DNA of 22,400 nt from Bacilli bacterium (GTDB taxonomy: Bacteria > Bacillota_I > Bacilli_A > RF39 > UBA660). The position numbers and the translations under genes were made by a program. Every line of letters begins with the position of its first letter. Positions within the stretch are counted from its first letter, which is position 1. The stretch spans positions 1 through 22,400 of the forward strand of contig JAEEMF010000004.1 in the NCBI GenBank assembly GCA_016283075.1, given 5' to 3'. The notes under the pieces were generated by a model. The model was given only the letters and a program-made list of their open reading frames with translations. It had not been told where the DNA came from and did not search any database. Of this stretch, positions 8,549 to 15,254 are shown one piece after another.

Positions 8549-8575
8549 TTTATCTACCCTCTTTATCTAATACTT

Positions 8576-8604
8576 ATTTTATCAAATTTTAAGTTTTTTG
8601 TATA
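8576..8604 (-). promoter_or_regulatory. Probable promoter of the kinase-gapA-prepilin unit
   Basis: The minus strand shows an extended -10, TGA then TAAAAT (8576-8581), with TATACA (8599-8604) 17 bases upstream. The -35 is weak. The element lies between the thiI terminator and the kinase start. Confidence 0.4.
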
Positions 8605-8610
8605 TAACAA

Positions 8611-8638
8611 ATAAAAAAAGATAGTATAAAACTATCTT
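8611..8638 (-). terminator. Intrinsic terminator after thiI
   Basis: An 8-bp stem (8631-8638 with 8618-8625) and 5-nt loop are followed on the minus strand by a U-rich run (8611-8619). The stem starts within the thiI stop codon. Confidence 0.75.
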
Positions 8639-9815
8639 ATAAGATACTAGAAAAATCTTCACCTTTTAGATTTGATACTACTTCTATATTATTAATAGTC
8701 TCATCTATTAGTGATTCATAATCGAAACTGTTTTCATATTTAATACATTTATCTAAATTAGGATTAATTACTGGGTGTCTTGGAAGGAATATAGTGCAGC
8801 AATCTTCAAAAGGAAGAATACTTGTTTCATATGTTCCTATTTTATTAGATATATCTATTATTTCTAGTTTATCCATACATGCTACTGGTCTTATAACAGG
8901 CATATTTGTAACACTATTTATTACATACATACTTGTTAGTGTTTGACTTGCTACTTGTCCTACACTTTCACCATTTATAATAGCATGTGCTTTTATTTTT
9001 TTAGCATATTTTTCTGCTATACGATACATCATTCTTCTCATAATAGTTATATTATAATCAGAAGGACAATTTTTATATATTTCTTCTTGAATCTTTGTAA
9101 AAGGAACTACATGTACTTTAATATTACCTGAGTATTCATTAATAATATCAGCAAGTTTAATTACTTTGTTTTTAGCTTCTACGCTTGTATGTGGAGGTGC
9201 TTCAAAATATAAACAATCTATATCAATACCTCTTTTTAAAGCAAGATATCCTGCTACTGGTGAATCTATTCCACCACTAAGCATAAGAAGTCCTTTTCCT
9301 TGTACTCCTACTGGATATCCACCAGAACCTGCTATTTCATTTAAATAAATAAATGTCCCTTCTGGTCTTATTTCAATATGAATTCTAAGATCTGGATTAT
9401 GTACATCTACCTTACAGTCAAAATTGCGAAGTACATGTCCACCTATTACATTATTAAAATCCATAGAACTTATTTCAAATCTTTTATCTGCTCTTTTAGT
9501 TTCTACTTTAAAAGTTTTAAATGTTTCTTTTTTAAGTATTTCACTTATTTTTTCTTTTATTTCATTAGTATCATTATTAGTCTTATGACATATTACTACG
9601 CTATGAATACCAAATATCTTAGATAATTTACTTGCTATAGAATCTATATCTTCATCATCACATGTTATGTACATACGAACTCTATCATATACCATATTAA
9701 AGTTATAATCACTAAGTAAACTCTTTATATTATTAGCAAGTAATTTAATAAACATTTTTCTATTTTCTTTCTTAGTAGTAAGTTCTCCATACTTAATTAA
9801 TATTAATCTTTCCAT
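8637..9815 (-). CDS. thiI: tRNA 4-thiouridine synthase / thiamine sulfur transferase ThiI
   Basis: 392 aa. An N-terminal ferredoxin-like region and a THUMP RNA-binding domain (~60-165) precede an adenylating PP-loop domain with SGGIDSPVAG starting at residue 180. The C-terminus has EDCCTIFLPRHP around residues 337-348. The enzyme activates tRNA U8 with ATP for 4-thiouridine formation and can donate sulfur for the thiamine thiazole. There is no C-terminal rhodanese domain, as is common in Firmicutes; sulfur would then come from a dedicated cysteine desulfurase (NifZ/IscS-type), not seen in this window. The ATG follows TTGGAGGA. It has its own extended -10 promoter immediately behind the terminator of the upstream gene. 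Confidence 0.96.
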   Translation of the reverse strand: MERLILIKYGELTTKKENRKMFIKLLANNIKSLLSDYNFNMVYDRVRMYITCDDEDIDSIASKLSKIFGIHSVVICHKTNNDTNEIKEKISEILKKETFKTFKVETKRADKRFEISSMDFNNVIGGHVLRNFDCKVDVHNPDLRIHIEIRPEGTFIYLNEIAGSGGYPVGVQGKGLLMLSGGIDSPVAGYLALKRGIDIDCLYFEAPPHTSVEAKNKVIKLADIINEYSGNIKVHVVPFTKIQEEIYKNCPSDYNITIMRRMMYRIAEKYAKKIKAHAIINGESVGQVASQTLTSMYVINSVTNMPVIRPVACMDKLEIIDISNKIGTYETSILPFEDCCTIFLPRHPVINPNLDKCIKYENSFDYESLIDETINNIEVVSNLKGEDFSSIL

Positions 9816-9837
9816 AGTATTCCTCCAAACCGGTGAT

Positions 9838-9846
9838 ATTATATCA
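9838..9846 (-). promoter_or_regulatory. Extended -10 promoter of thiI
   Basis: The minus strand reads TGATATAAT, a perfect TGn extended -10 (TATAAT at 9838-9843). No good -35 is present, as is usual for this class. The implied leader is only about 16 nt. Confidence 0.6.
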
Positions 9847-9851
9847 TTTTA

Positions 9852-9882
9852 GAAAAGAAAAAGAAATATAAAAATATTTCTT
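9852..9882 (-). terminator. Intrinsic terminator after the Nudix-YcxB-like gene
   Basis: A 9-bp stem (9874-9882 with 9861-9869) with an A4/U4 loop is followed on the minus strand by TTTCTTTTCT. The stem is all A/T except one C-G pair, so it may be leaky. Confidence 0.6.
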
Positions 9883-10933
9883 ATACTCTTTTACCGTATC
9901 TTATGTATTTACAAGTAGTTTTATTCTTTATAAAAGAATTAAATGAACTTTCTATATTATTCTTAGTTATTATATAAGCATCATTTACAGAAGTATATAT
10001 ATAATAATTATCATCAGTTTCTATTATCTTATATAATTCATCATATTTAACTTTTAAATTCATTCTTTTAGTCTTAATAGTAAAATAATTTTCATAGAAT
10101 AAATAAGATATATTAGATTCTCCTAAAAGTTTATTACTAGTATATAAACGTTTACATCTAATTTTAGGAGCAATTATTCCGACCATTAAGAAGTTAGCAA
10201 ATAATATAAATGAAATTAGTAAATAAAGTACTAAATCATTTATCATATAAATAAATACTGTTGATATAGAAAGTATTGCAAGTAGTAGCATTATTAAATT
10301 AGTAAATACATGCTCTGAATTATTATATTCATACATAAGTGAAAATGCTGAATAGTTATATTCACTTTCTGTTTTATATAATAGTCCTATACTATCATGG
10401 TCATCAAATCTATCATGTAAATATTTAAAAAGTAATTCATGTTCCTCACAGTATGGTACATACTCAGGATCATGATTCTTATATATTTGTTCTAAATATT
10501 CATAATATACATATTTAATATCAGTAAGTTCAGATATTTGAAGTTTGGTATTTTCTACATCTAAATCTTCTGTTACTAAATATACGTCATCTAAACAATT
10601 TAAGCTTCCACCAGCAAGATCTTCTTTTCTTCTAACAGAGAATAAGTATTCTAAATCTTCTGGCTTTTTTATTATATGTAATTCTTCCTTTAATTCACGA
10701 AGTGCAGTTGTAATATTATCTTCCCCTGCTTTTACGTGTCCAGCACATGATATTGCCCATAAATTAGGAAGAGTATCTTTTTTAGGAGATCTTTTTTGAA
10801 CTAATATTTCTTTATTAGAGTTTACCACCCAAATATGAACAGTACGATGTAAATCACCATCTCTTAATATTTCTTCTCTACTCTTTTGATATAATACTTT
10901 TCCTTTTTCATTTATTACATCTAGTATTTCCAT
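9881..10933 (-). CDS. Nudix hydrolase fused to a two-TM YcxB-like membrane domain
   Basis: 350 aa in one uninterrupted frame. Residues 1-~175 form a Nudix hydrolase of the IPP-isomerase-like/YfcD type: LHRTVHIWV, QKRSPKKDTLPNLW, and a Nudix box G65-x5-E71-x7-R79-E80 with E83/E84, where the usual Gly near the end is His. Residues ~181-350 look like a complete YcxB-like protein: a short soluble lead-in (EYNYSAFSLMYEY), two membrane helices (~211-230 and ~235-255), then a beta-rich domain with YDELYKIIETDDNYYIYT and AYIITKN. The Nudix half would sit at the cytoplasmic membrane face. Its substrate, and the role of YcxB domains, are unknown. The ATG follows TTAGGAGG and lies 27 bp after ezrA, with a hairpin between. 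The fusion is the unusual point. Confidence 0.85.
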   Translation of the reverse strand: MEILDVINEKGKVLYQKSREEILRDGDLHRTVHIWVVNSNKEILVQKRSPKKDTLPNLWAISCAGHVKAGEDNITTALRELKEELHIIKKPEDLEYLFSVRRKEDLAGGSLNCLDDVYLVTEDLDVENTKLQISELTDIKYVYYEYLEQIYKNHDPEYVPYCEEHELLFKYLHDRFDDHDSIGLLYKTESEYNYSAFSLMYEYNNSEHVFTNLIMLLLAILSISTVFIYMINDLVLYLLISFILFANFLMVGIIAPKIRCKRLYTSNKLLGESNISYLFYENYFTIKTKRMNLKVKYDELYKIIETDDNYYIYTSVNDAYIITKNNIESSFNSFIKNKTTCKYIRYGKRV

Positions 10934-10942
10934 AGTGCCTCC

Positions 10943-10977
10943 TAATTAAAAGTGAAAAGATTAATTCTTTTCACTTT
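10943..10977 (-). terminator. Hairpin between ezrA and the Nudix gene (weak terminator or processing site)
   Basis: A perfect 12-bp stem (10966-10977 with 10949-10960) has a 5-nt loop containing the ezrA stop codon. The distal arm ends in UUU followed by UAAUUA, so the U-tract is poor. The Nudix ribosome binding site follows at once. Partial termination or an RNA-stability element between two cotranscribed genes is likely. Confidence 0.5.
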
Positions 10978-12685
10978 CATAAAATCCTATTAATTTGTTA
11001 TATATGCCAGGTTCTACTTTACTTAAAGCATTTACAGAATAATCAAGTGATCTTTGATAATCCCCACTAAAGAAAAGTGCTTCTGAATGTGATAAGTGTT
11101 TATCTAGTTCAGGATAATCAGAACGATATCTATTTCCATATACAATAGCCATTTCTGAGAATCTAGCAAACTTAATCATATCTTTAGTTTTAGTAAGTAG
11201 TTTTAAAACTAAATCTCTTGCTGTATCTACTCTAGTATTAAGTACTTCTATTGTAATAGGTTTCTTTTCAAGTTCTACTGAAACTTCTTTAATAGCTGCT
11301 TGAGCTTCTGATAATTCTACATAGTAACTATCAGGTATAACTGGGAATTTGTATTCACGTATTTTAGCTTTTGCAGTTTTAAGAATAATCTTAATTTCTT
11401 CAAGTTGTTCTCTAGCTCTAGCTTCATCATCTTTCATAGAACCAATAGTATCTAGTGTTGAATCTAAACTTTCTTCAATAGCTGATAATCTTACTACTAA
11501 AAGTTCTAATTCTTTATATAATTTAGAATAAGCAAATATAGGATTACTTGTATGATCCATTAATGCTTTATAATCAACATTTAATTTCTTAAGTTCATCA
11601 TTAATTCTATTAAGTGTTTCCACATCTTTATCATTTAAATCATATAAATTCTTTATTTCTTCTAATTGTTTAAAAATATCATTAACTAGTTTATTAATAC
11701 TATTAATCTTTTTATCAAATGATTTAAGTGTTTCTTCATATACTTTTCTAGCTTGTTTCTCTTTTTCAAAATCATTAAATAATCCTTCAAAGTATTCATT
11801 AAGTACTTTTAGTTCTAATAAACTATCTTCAATATTAAGTACTTTAGCTCTAGTTAAAATATCATTTATTTTCTTTTCAGCTTCTTCAATATTATAATCA
11901 ACATTTAAGTAGTCTAAAGGATATCCTGCTGCTACCATTTGATCATTAATATTTTTAATATCAGCCATCTTTTTAGGAATTAGTGTTACTGCCATTAATA
12001 CTATAGAAGGCATTTCATCTATAATAACTGCCATATGATCTAGCATTTCTTCTATAGATACAGTTATTTGATTTAATTCCTGTATTTGACTATTTTCTAT
12101 TACTCTTTCAAAGTCTTCAAATCTTTTAGCAATATTTTCAAATTGTAAAGATATAGACTCTTCTACTACTCCGTAGTCATCCTTAGTATTTTGAAATTTA
12201 TCATATAATTCGCGATATCTAGTTTTAAGACCAGTTATAACAGATCTATTTCTTTCTTCACTAGTTGTAACTTGTCTTATTTCTTCAAGTAAGTACTCAG
12301 CTGTAGTTCTTACTTTATATATTTCCATTTCAAGTTTAGCTATTTTATAGATAGTAGATTTATAATCTTTTTGAGATAAAGTATAAGTTGCTTCTAGAAG
12401 CATATCTGATATTTTAGGAATTTGTACTTCACTAATATCATCAAAACGATTCTTCCACTCATTATACATAACATTTAGTTTTTCATTGCTTCTATATCCC
12501 TCTATTTTAGCAAGTTCAGGAATTATAGGAGTACTAGAAATTTTATTCTTTTCAACATCAAGTTTATCTAACTCTTTTTTAAGCTTTTTCTTACGAACTG
12601 CACGTATAATAATTATAATAACTATAATAAATAAAACTGTAAAAGAAGATATTGCAATCCCATATAGTAATATATTATCTTTCAT
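10961..12685 (-). CDS. ezrA: Septation ring formation regulator EzrA
   Basis: 574 aa, close to B. subtilis EzrA (562). One N-terminal membrane helix (~6-28) is followed by RAVRKKKLKKEL and a long, almost wholly alpha-helical, spectrin-like cytoplasmic part. The C-terminal signature FSEMAIVYGNRYRS, then SEALFFSGDYQRSLDYS and LSKVEPG, is the conserved end of the family. EzrA binds FtsZ, blocks extra Z-rings at the poles and links FtsZ to cell wall synthesis. It is essentially confined to low-GC Gram-positives, which supports the host assignment. The ATG follows GCGAGGTGA. It is probably transcribed from 12706-12711, divergent from rpsD. Confidence 0.95.
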   Translation of the reverse strand: MKDNILLYGIAISSFTVLFIIVIIIIIRAVRKKKLKKELDKLDVEKNKISSTPIIPELAKIEGYRSNEKLNVMYNEWKNRFDDISEVQIPKISDMLLEATYTLSQKDYKSTIYKIAKLEMEIYKVRTTAEYLLEEIRQVTTSEERNRSVITGLKTRYRELYDKFQNTKDDYGVVEESISLQFENIAKRFEDFERVIENSQIQELNQITVSIEEMLDHMAVIIDEMPSIVLMAVTLIPKKMADIKNINDQMVAAGYPLDYLNVDYNIEEAEKKINDILTRAKVLNIEDSLLELKVLNEYFEGLFNDFEKEKQARKVYEETLKSFDKKINSINKLVNDIFKQLEEIKNLYDLNDKDVETLNRINDELKKLNVDYKALMDHTSNPIFAYSKLYKELELLVVRLSAIEESLDSTLDTIGSMKDDEARAREQLEEIKIILKTAKAKIREYKFPVIPDSYYVELSEAQAAIKEVSVELEKKPITIEVLNTRVDTARDLVLKLLTKTKDMIKFARFSEMAIVYGNRYRSDYPELDKHLSHSEALFFSGDYQRSLDYSVNALSKVEPGIYNKLIGFYESEKN

Positions 12686-12705
12686 ACATTCACCTCGCTA
12701 TTATA

Positions 12706-12714
12706 ACTATATCA
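12706..12714 (-). promoter_or_regulatory. Possible extended -10 promoter of ezrA
   Basis: The minus strand reads TGATATAGT (-10 TATAGT at 12706-12711). A TATAAT at 12700-12705 is closer but would leave almost no room for the ribosome binding site. No strong -35 is seen in this very A/T-rich stretch. Confidence 0.35.
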
Positions 12715-12786
12715 TATTTATTAATTTTTTTAAATATATTTATAAAATTATTAATTTTTTAAAGTAGTTTTAAGCGTAGAAAATGC

Positions 12787-12815
12787 TTGACTTTTCAAAG
12801 GAAAATATATATAAT
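12787..12815 (+). promoter_or_regulatory. Sigma-A promoter of rpsD
   Basis: TTGACT (12787-12792) and TATAAT (12810-12815) are 17 bases apart. This puts the start near 12822 and gives an untranslated leader of about 165 nt before the S4 start codon. Confidence 0.85.
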
Positions 12816-12821
12816 CTTAAT

Positions 12822-12970
12822 TGCGTATGAATTAGCAGCGCCAAATAGAAAATTATAACGTGTTTATTACCTACAGGGTTTATTGTGTAACTTTTGCTGC
12901 AAAGCGAAGATATTAGAATATGACACCCTATAATTTGACTATTAGGTCTCTAGATTTATATGAAATAAAG
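12822..12970 (+). ncRNA. Structured rpsD leader, probable S4 autoregulatory RNA
   Basis: The stretch between promoter and S4 ribosome binding site has no gene but shows RNA structure. GCAGC (12835-12839) pairs with GCTGC (12896-12900). AGGGT (12875-12879), inside that loop, can pair with ACCCT (12925-12929) outside it, which makes a pseudoknot. ACCTA (12869-12873) could alternatively pair with TAGGT (12943-12947). Firmicute rpsD genes are known to be repressed by S4 binding to a pseudoknotted leader (shown in B. subtilis). That this leader is homologous is inferred from position, length and the pairings, not from an alignment. Confidence 0.6.
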
Positions 12971-12985
12971 AAGGAGGAAAGAAAT

Positions 12986-13588
12986 ATGGCAAGATATACT
13001 GGACCAAGTTACCGTAGAGCTCGTCGTGTTGGTTTCTCAATTACTGAAACTGGTAAAGAGTTAGCTAAAAAACCAAACAGACCTGGTCAACACGGTGATA
13101 AAAGAGCTGGTAAACAATCTAACTATGGTGCTCAATTAGCTGAAAAACAAAAAGTTAGATTTATGTATGGTGTTAATGAAAAGCAATTCAAAACTATCTT
13201 TAAAGAAGCTGGTAAAATGAAAGGTGTTCATGGTGAAAACTTCTTAGCTTTACTAGAATCTAGATTAGATAACTTAGTTTATAGAATTGGTTTCGCTACT
13301 ACTAGAAATGGTGCTAGACAATTAGTTAACCATGGACATATTACTGTTAACGGTAAAAAAGTAGATATCCCTTCATATAGATGCGTTCCTGGTGACGTTA
13401 TTGCTATTAAAGAAGGCGAAGACTTAAAAGTAGTAAATGAAGCATTAGAATCATTACACAATAGAGTTGAATTTGTTACATTTGATGAAGCTAAAAAAGC
13501 TGGTACTTTCGTAAGAGTTCCTGCTCGTTCTGAATTAAATGCTGAAATCAATGAAGCATCAATCGTTGAATTCTACAACAGAGGTTAA
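12986..13588 (+). CDS. rpsD: 30S ribosomal protein S4
   Basis: 200 aa. Primary 16S rRNA-binding protein that nucleates assembly of the 30S body. The start is the ATG at 12986 (MARYTGPSYRRARRVGFS), preceded by AAGGAGGA; an in-frame ATG at 12920 would add 22 non-homologous residues and lies in the structured leader. The S4 N-terminal domain (1-~90) contains no cysteine, so this is the zinc-independent form. The S4 RNA-binding module (~90-155) reads RLDNLVYRIGFATTRNGARQL then HGHITVNGKKV. It is a solitary, plus-strand transcription unit with its own terminator. Codon use and base composition look slightly less A/T-biased than neighbours, as expected for a highly expressed gene. Confidence 0.98.
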   Translation: MARYTGPSYRRARRVGFSITETGKELAKKPNRPGQHGDKRAGKQSNYGAQLAEKQKVRFMYGVNEKQFKTIFKEAGKMKGVHGENFLALLESRLDNLVYRIGFATTRNGARQLVNHGHITVNGKKVDIPSYRCVPGDVIAIKEGEDLKVVNEALESLHNRVEFVTFDEAKKAGTFVRVPARSELNAEINEASIVEFYNRG

Positions 13589-13590
13589 TA

Positions 13591-13615
13591 AAAAGAAGCA
13601 TATGCTTCTTTTTTT
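13591..13615 (+). terminator. Intrinsic terminator of rpsD
   Basis: A perfect 9-bp stem (13591-13599 with 13604-13612) with a 4-nt loop runs into a T7 tract at 13609-13615. Confidence 0.9.
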
Positions 13616-13620
13616 GTGCA

Positions 13621-13646
13621 TAAAAAAAGATAACTAATGTTATCTT
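13621..13646 (-). terminator. Intrinsic terminator of the glucosaminidase-like gene
   Basis: An 8-bp stem (13639-13646 with 13627-13634) and 4-nt loop are followed on the minus strand by U7. It stands back to back with the rpsD terminator, separating convergent genes. Confidence 0.8.
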
Positions 13647-14268
13647 AACTATTTCTAATTATACTAATATAATTATTTACTCTACTAGACCAGTTAGGGT
13701 CTTCTGCATAAACACGGTTCATCTCTTCAGCAGTAGTCATTCCTCTAGATACATAAGTATTTTTTAAATTATTCATATATCTACTAATACCAGAATCTAA
13801 CGAGTTAAACCCTGCATAACTTCCTCCCCAGCAAGAATAATCTCCATATCCTTTCATTCCACCTATGTTATTACAATCTCTTACCATAGCAGAGCAGTTC
13901 CAATAACAACCAGTTTCTTGAAGTACTATAGCAACTGCTAAATATGGATCTACTCCAAGTTCTAAAGAGTAATTTACAAATGATTCGCCTGTTCCAGATA
14001 ATTTTGAATGAAGAACCCTATTTAATTTACTTACAAGTTCTTCTTTAGTTAAACCATCATATACTATTAATTTAGCTTTAGGTTCAGGTTCCTCCTCTAT
14101 TTCCTTCATTTCTTCTTCTATAATTTTTTCTAGTTCAGAACTACTAATTTTGTTTTCAACAGATATTTCTGATTTAGAAAAACTATTTACTGTATTACTA
14201 GTAATTCCAAATATAATAGCTACTATTAATAAGGCTATAAGCTTACTTATAGTTCTTTTTTTTAACAT
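13645..14268 (-). CDS. Secreted or membrane-anchored glucosaminidase-like cell wall hydrolase
   Basis: 207 aa from the preferred ATG at 14268; an ATG 12 bases upstream (14280) overlaps the GATGAGGTG ribosome binding site and is unlikely to be used. The N-terminus is basic then hydrophobic (LKKRTISKLIALLIVAIIFG), a signal peptide or anchor. A Glu-rich linker (~45-65) follows. The C-terminal domain (~80-207) resembles mannosyl-glycoprotein endo-beta-N-acetylglucosaminidase-type hydrolases (GH73-like): AVAIVLQETGCYW with candidate catalytic Glu118, NNIGGMKGYGD, and YAEDPNWSSRVNNYISII, the usual end of the domain. Four Cys (121, 125, 132, 146) cluster round the active site and could form disulfides outside the cell. 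Role in peptidoglycan turnover is inferred. Own extended -10 promoter. Confidence 0.85.
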   Translation of the reverse strand: MLKKRTISKLIALLIVAIIFGITSNTVNSFSKSEISVENKISSSELEKIIEEEMKEIEEEPEPKAKLIVYDGLTKEELVSKLNRVLHSKLSGTGESFVNYSLELGVDPYLAVAIVLQETGCYWNCSAMVRDCNNIGGMKGYGDYSCWGGSYAGFNSLDSGISRYMNNLKNTYVSRGMTTAEEMNRVYAEDPNWSSRVNNYISIIRNS

Positions 14269-14304
14269 AAAACACCTCATCTATTTTTTTATGCAAGCAT
14301 ATCT

Positions 14305-14333
14305 ATTGTATCATATTGCAAGAACTATAGCAA
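14305..14333 (-). promoter_or_regulatory. Promoter of the glucosaminidase-like gene
   Basis: On the minus strand TTGCTA (14328-14333) and TACAAT (14305-14310) are 17 bases apart, and TGA precedes the -10 (extended). The leader would be about 30 nt. Confidence 0.65.
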
Positions 14334-14337
14334 ACAA

Positions 14338-14368
14338 AATAAAAAGAAGAAGGATTAATCCTTCTTCT
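14338..14368 (-). terminator. Intrinsic terminator of the 199-aa membrane protein gene
   Basis: A 24-base perfect palindrome (14345-14368), giving a 10-bp stem with TTAA loop, is followed on the minus strand by TTTTTATTTT. The stop codon is in the loop, and the 5' arm encodes the last residues. Confidence 0.85.
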
Positions 14369-14954
14369 CATCTACTTTCTTTTTAACTTTTTTCTTCTTT
14401 TTAAAATCAATTTTACTAAGTAATGCTAGTACTAAAAATGTATATAAAGGACTAAATACTACTAAGTATAAAAGACCTCTTACAAAATAATAAATAATAT
14501 TTATATTGCTAAATAGAACACCATATATTTCTCTATTTATAATAATCATTAATACTACTATAAAAGCATACATAAATAGCATACTATCAAGCATTTTAGT
14601 CTTTATAAATGTAAATAAGTAATTCATATATAAATAAGCAAATCCAAAATTAACAATTATATGAATAAGCATTAACATATATACCGCTACTACATTTACA
14701 GAACTAGAACAAGTAATATACCTAGAAACAGTACATAAGTAACTAGTTCCATAGTGGTAAAAGAAATATAATAAACAATCTATTAATGCAACAAATATTA
14801 TTCCCCATATAAAGAGTACTCTAGCATCTCCTCTTGAAGTAAACTTTTCATTAGTATATAAAATATTTACTGGATATACAAAGAATACCATAACACCAAG
14901 GAACATTAGTATTAATAGACCAAATACTTTTAAAAATAATAAAACAATCCCCAT
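14355..14954 (-). CDS. Polytopic membrane protein of unknown function
   Basis: 199 aa, not recognised. Hydrophobic segments suggest about five membrane helices (roughly 5-27, 46-66, 85-110, 120-140 and 150-180) and a short lysine-rich cytoplasmic tail (KKKKKVKKKVDEKKD). By the positive-inside rule the C-terminus should be cytoplasmic. Two or three Cys lie in the loop around residues 73-82, which may be extracellular. The ATG follows AGAGGAAT, and a promoter (14978-15006) is plausible. It may be transcribed alone. No catalytic motif is visible. Confidence 0.75.
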   Translation of the reverse strand: MGIVLLFLKVFGLLILMFLGVMVFFVYPVNILYTNEKFTSRGDARVLFIWGIIFVALIDCLLYFFYHYGTSYLCTVSRYITCSSSVNVVAVYMLMLIHIIVNFGFAYLYMNYLFTFIKTKMLDSMLFMYAFIVVLMIIINREIYGVLFSNINIIYYFVRGLLYLVVFSPLYTFLVLALLSKIDFKKKKKVKKKVDEKKD

Positions 14955-14977
14955 GTCTATTCCTCTATTCTATTTAT

Positions 14978-15006
14978 AGAATAACATAATCTAACTTTTT
15001 TATCAA
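14978..15006 (-). promoter_or_regulatory. Promoter of the 199-aa membrane protein gene
   Basis: On the minus strand TTGATA (15001-15006) and TATTCT (14978-14983) are 17 bases apart, with TGT giving an extended -10. A small inverted repeat TATTCTA-TTTA-TAGAATA (14966-14983) covers the -10 and could be an operator or an mRNA 5' hairpin. Confidence 0.5.
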
Positions 15007-15007
15007 T

Positions 15008-15043
15008 AAAAAAAGGATATGACAAAGTTTTCTCGTATCATAT
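15008..15043 (-). terminator. Candidate minus-strand terminator upstream of the 31-aa ORF
   Basis: Minus-strand ATATGATAC can pair with GTCATAT (a 7-bp stem with a 2-nt bulge; 15035-15043 with 15017-15023). It is followed by CC and seven U residues (15008-15014). It would end any antisense transcript crossing the small ORF. The same inverted repeat overlaps the candidate plus-strand promoter and could instead be an operator. Confidence 0.4.
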
Positions 15044-15046
15044 TAA
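15019..15046 (+). promoter_or_regulatory. Candidate promoter of the 31-aa ORF
   Basis: ATGACA (15019-15024) and TATTAA (15041-15046) are 16 bases apart. The -35 matches consensus at five of six positions, the -10 at four. Transcription would start near 15053. Confidence 0.4.
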
Positions 15047-15068
15047 TGTAGGAATATCTAAATGTTGG

Positions 15069-15094
15069 GTGTTATCTCCAAAAGGAGGTGGTAC
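15069..15094 (+). promoter_or_regulatory. Hairpin sequestering the ribosome binding site of the 31-aa ORF
   Basis: GTGTTATCTCC (15069-15079) pairs with GGAGGTGGTAC (15084-15094) across an AAAA loop: 11 consecutive pairs, four of them G-U, and a twelfth G-U pair is possible (15068 with 15095). The whole Shine-Dalgarno AAAGGAGGTG lies in the loop and 3' arm, directly before the ATG at 15096. Confidence 0.7.
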
Positions 15095-15095
15095 T

Positions 15096-15191
15096 ATGAC
15101 TAAAAAAGATTTATTAATTTCTATATTAATTATCTTTATTTTCATACTATTATCACTACTATTCTTAGTTTTGATACAAAAAAACACCTAA
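15096..15191 (+). CDS. 31-aa hydrophobic membrane peptide, possible type I toxin
   Basis: The peptide starts MTKKDLLISI and ends VLIQKNT: a lysine-containing head, one membrane-spanning stretch of about 22 residues (6-27) made almost only of Leu, Ile, Phe, Val and Ser, and a short polar tail. It has the best Shine-Dalgarno in the window (AAAGGAGGTG, 5 nt before ATG), which with the in-frame TAA argues that it is translated. Size and build resemble type I toxins such as the Fst/TxpA/Bsr groups, but I see no sequence identity with any named family. The ribosome binding site is in a strong hairpin, and duplicated pairing elements follow the stop. It could also be a harmless small membrane protein or a regulatory subunit. 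It fills an otherwise gene-free 331-base gap on the opposite strand to all its neighbours. Confidence 0.65.
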   Translation: MTKKDLLISILIIFIFILLSLLFLVLIQKNT

Positions 15192-15242
15192 CTAGTTAGT
15201 TAGGCAGTTACTCTAGTAACACCTAACTCGCAAAAATTAGGT
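15183..15242 (+). repeat. 11-nt direct repeat within three tandem hairpins after the small ORF
   Basis: AACACCTAACT occurs at 15183-15193 (overlapping the stop of the 31-aa ORF) and again, exactly, at 15218-15228. The interval folds as three consecutive hairpins: CCTAACT/AGTTAGG (15187-15193 with 15198-15204), GTTAC/GTAAC (15207-15211 with 15216-15220) and ACCTAA/TTAGGT (15221-15226 with 15237-15242). None is followed by a U-tract on the plus strand, so they look like regulatory or stability structures rather than a standard terminator. Confidence 0.7.
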
Positions 15243-15254
15243 ATTCCTATATAT

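Noticed and set aside
12920..12985. Longer rpsD start adding 22 residues
   Set aside because: The extension has no ribosome binding site, lies in the structured leader and is unlike S4 N-termini. ATG 12986 has AAGGAGGA and begins with the conserved MARYTGP.
13279..13551. Minus-strand ORF of 90 aa inside rpsD
   Set aside because: It is the antisense shadow of a highly conserved ribosomal protein gene and has no ribosome binding site.
15183..15242. CRISPR array or attachment site from the repeated AACACCTAACT
   Set aside because: There are only two copies of 11 nt and no spacer pattern, integrase or mobile gene nearby. The repeats fit RNA pairing elements better.
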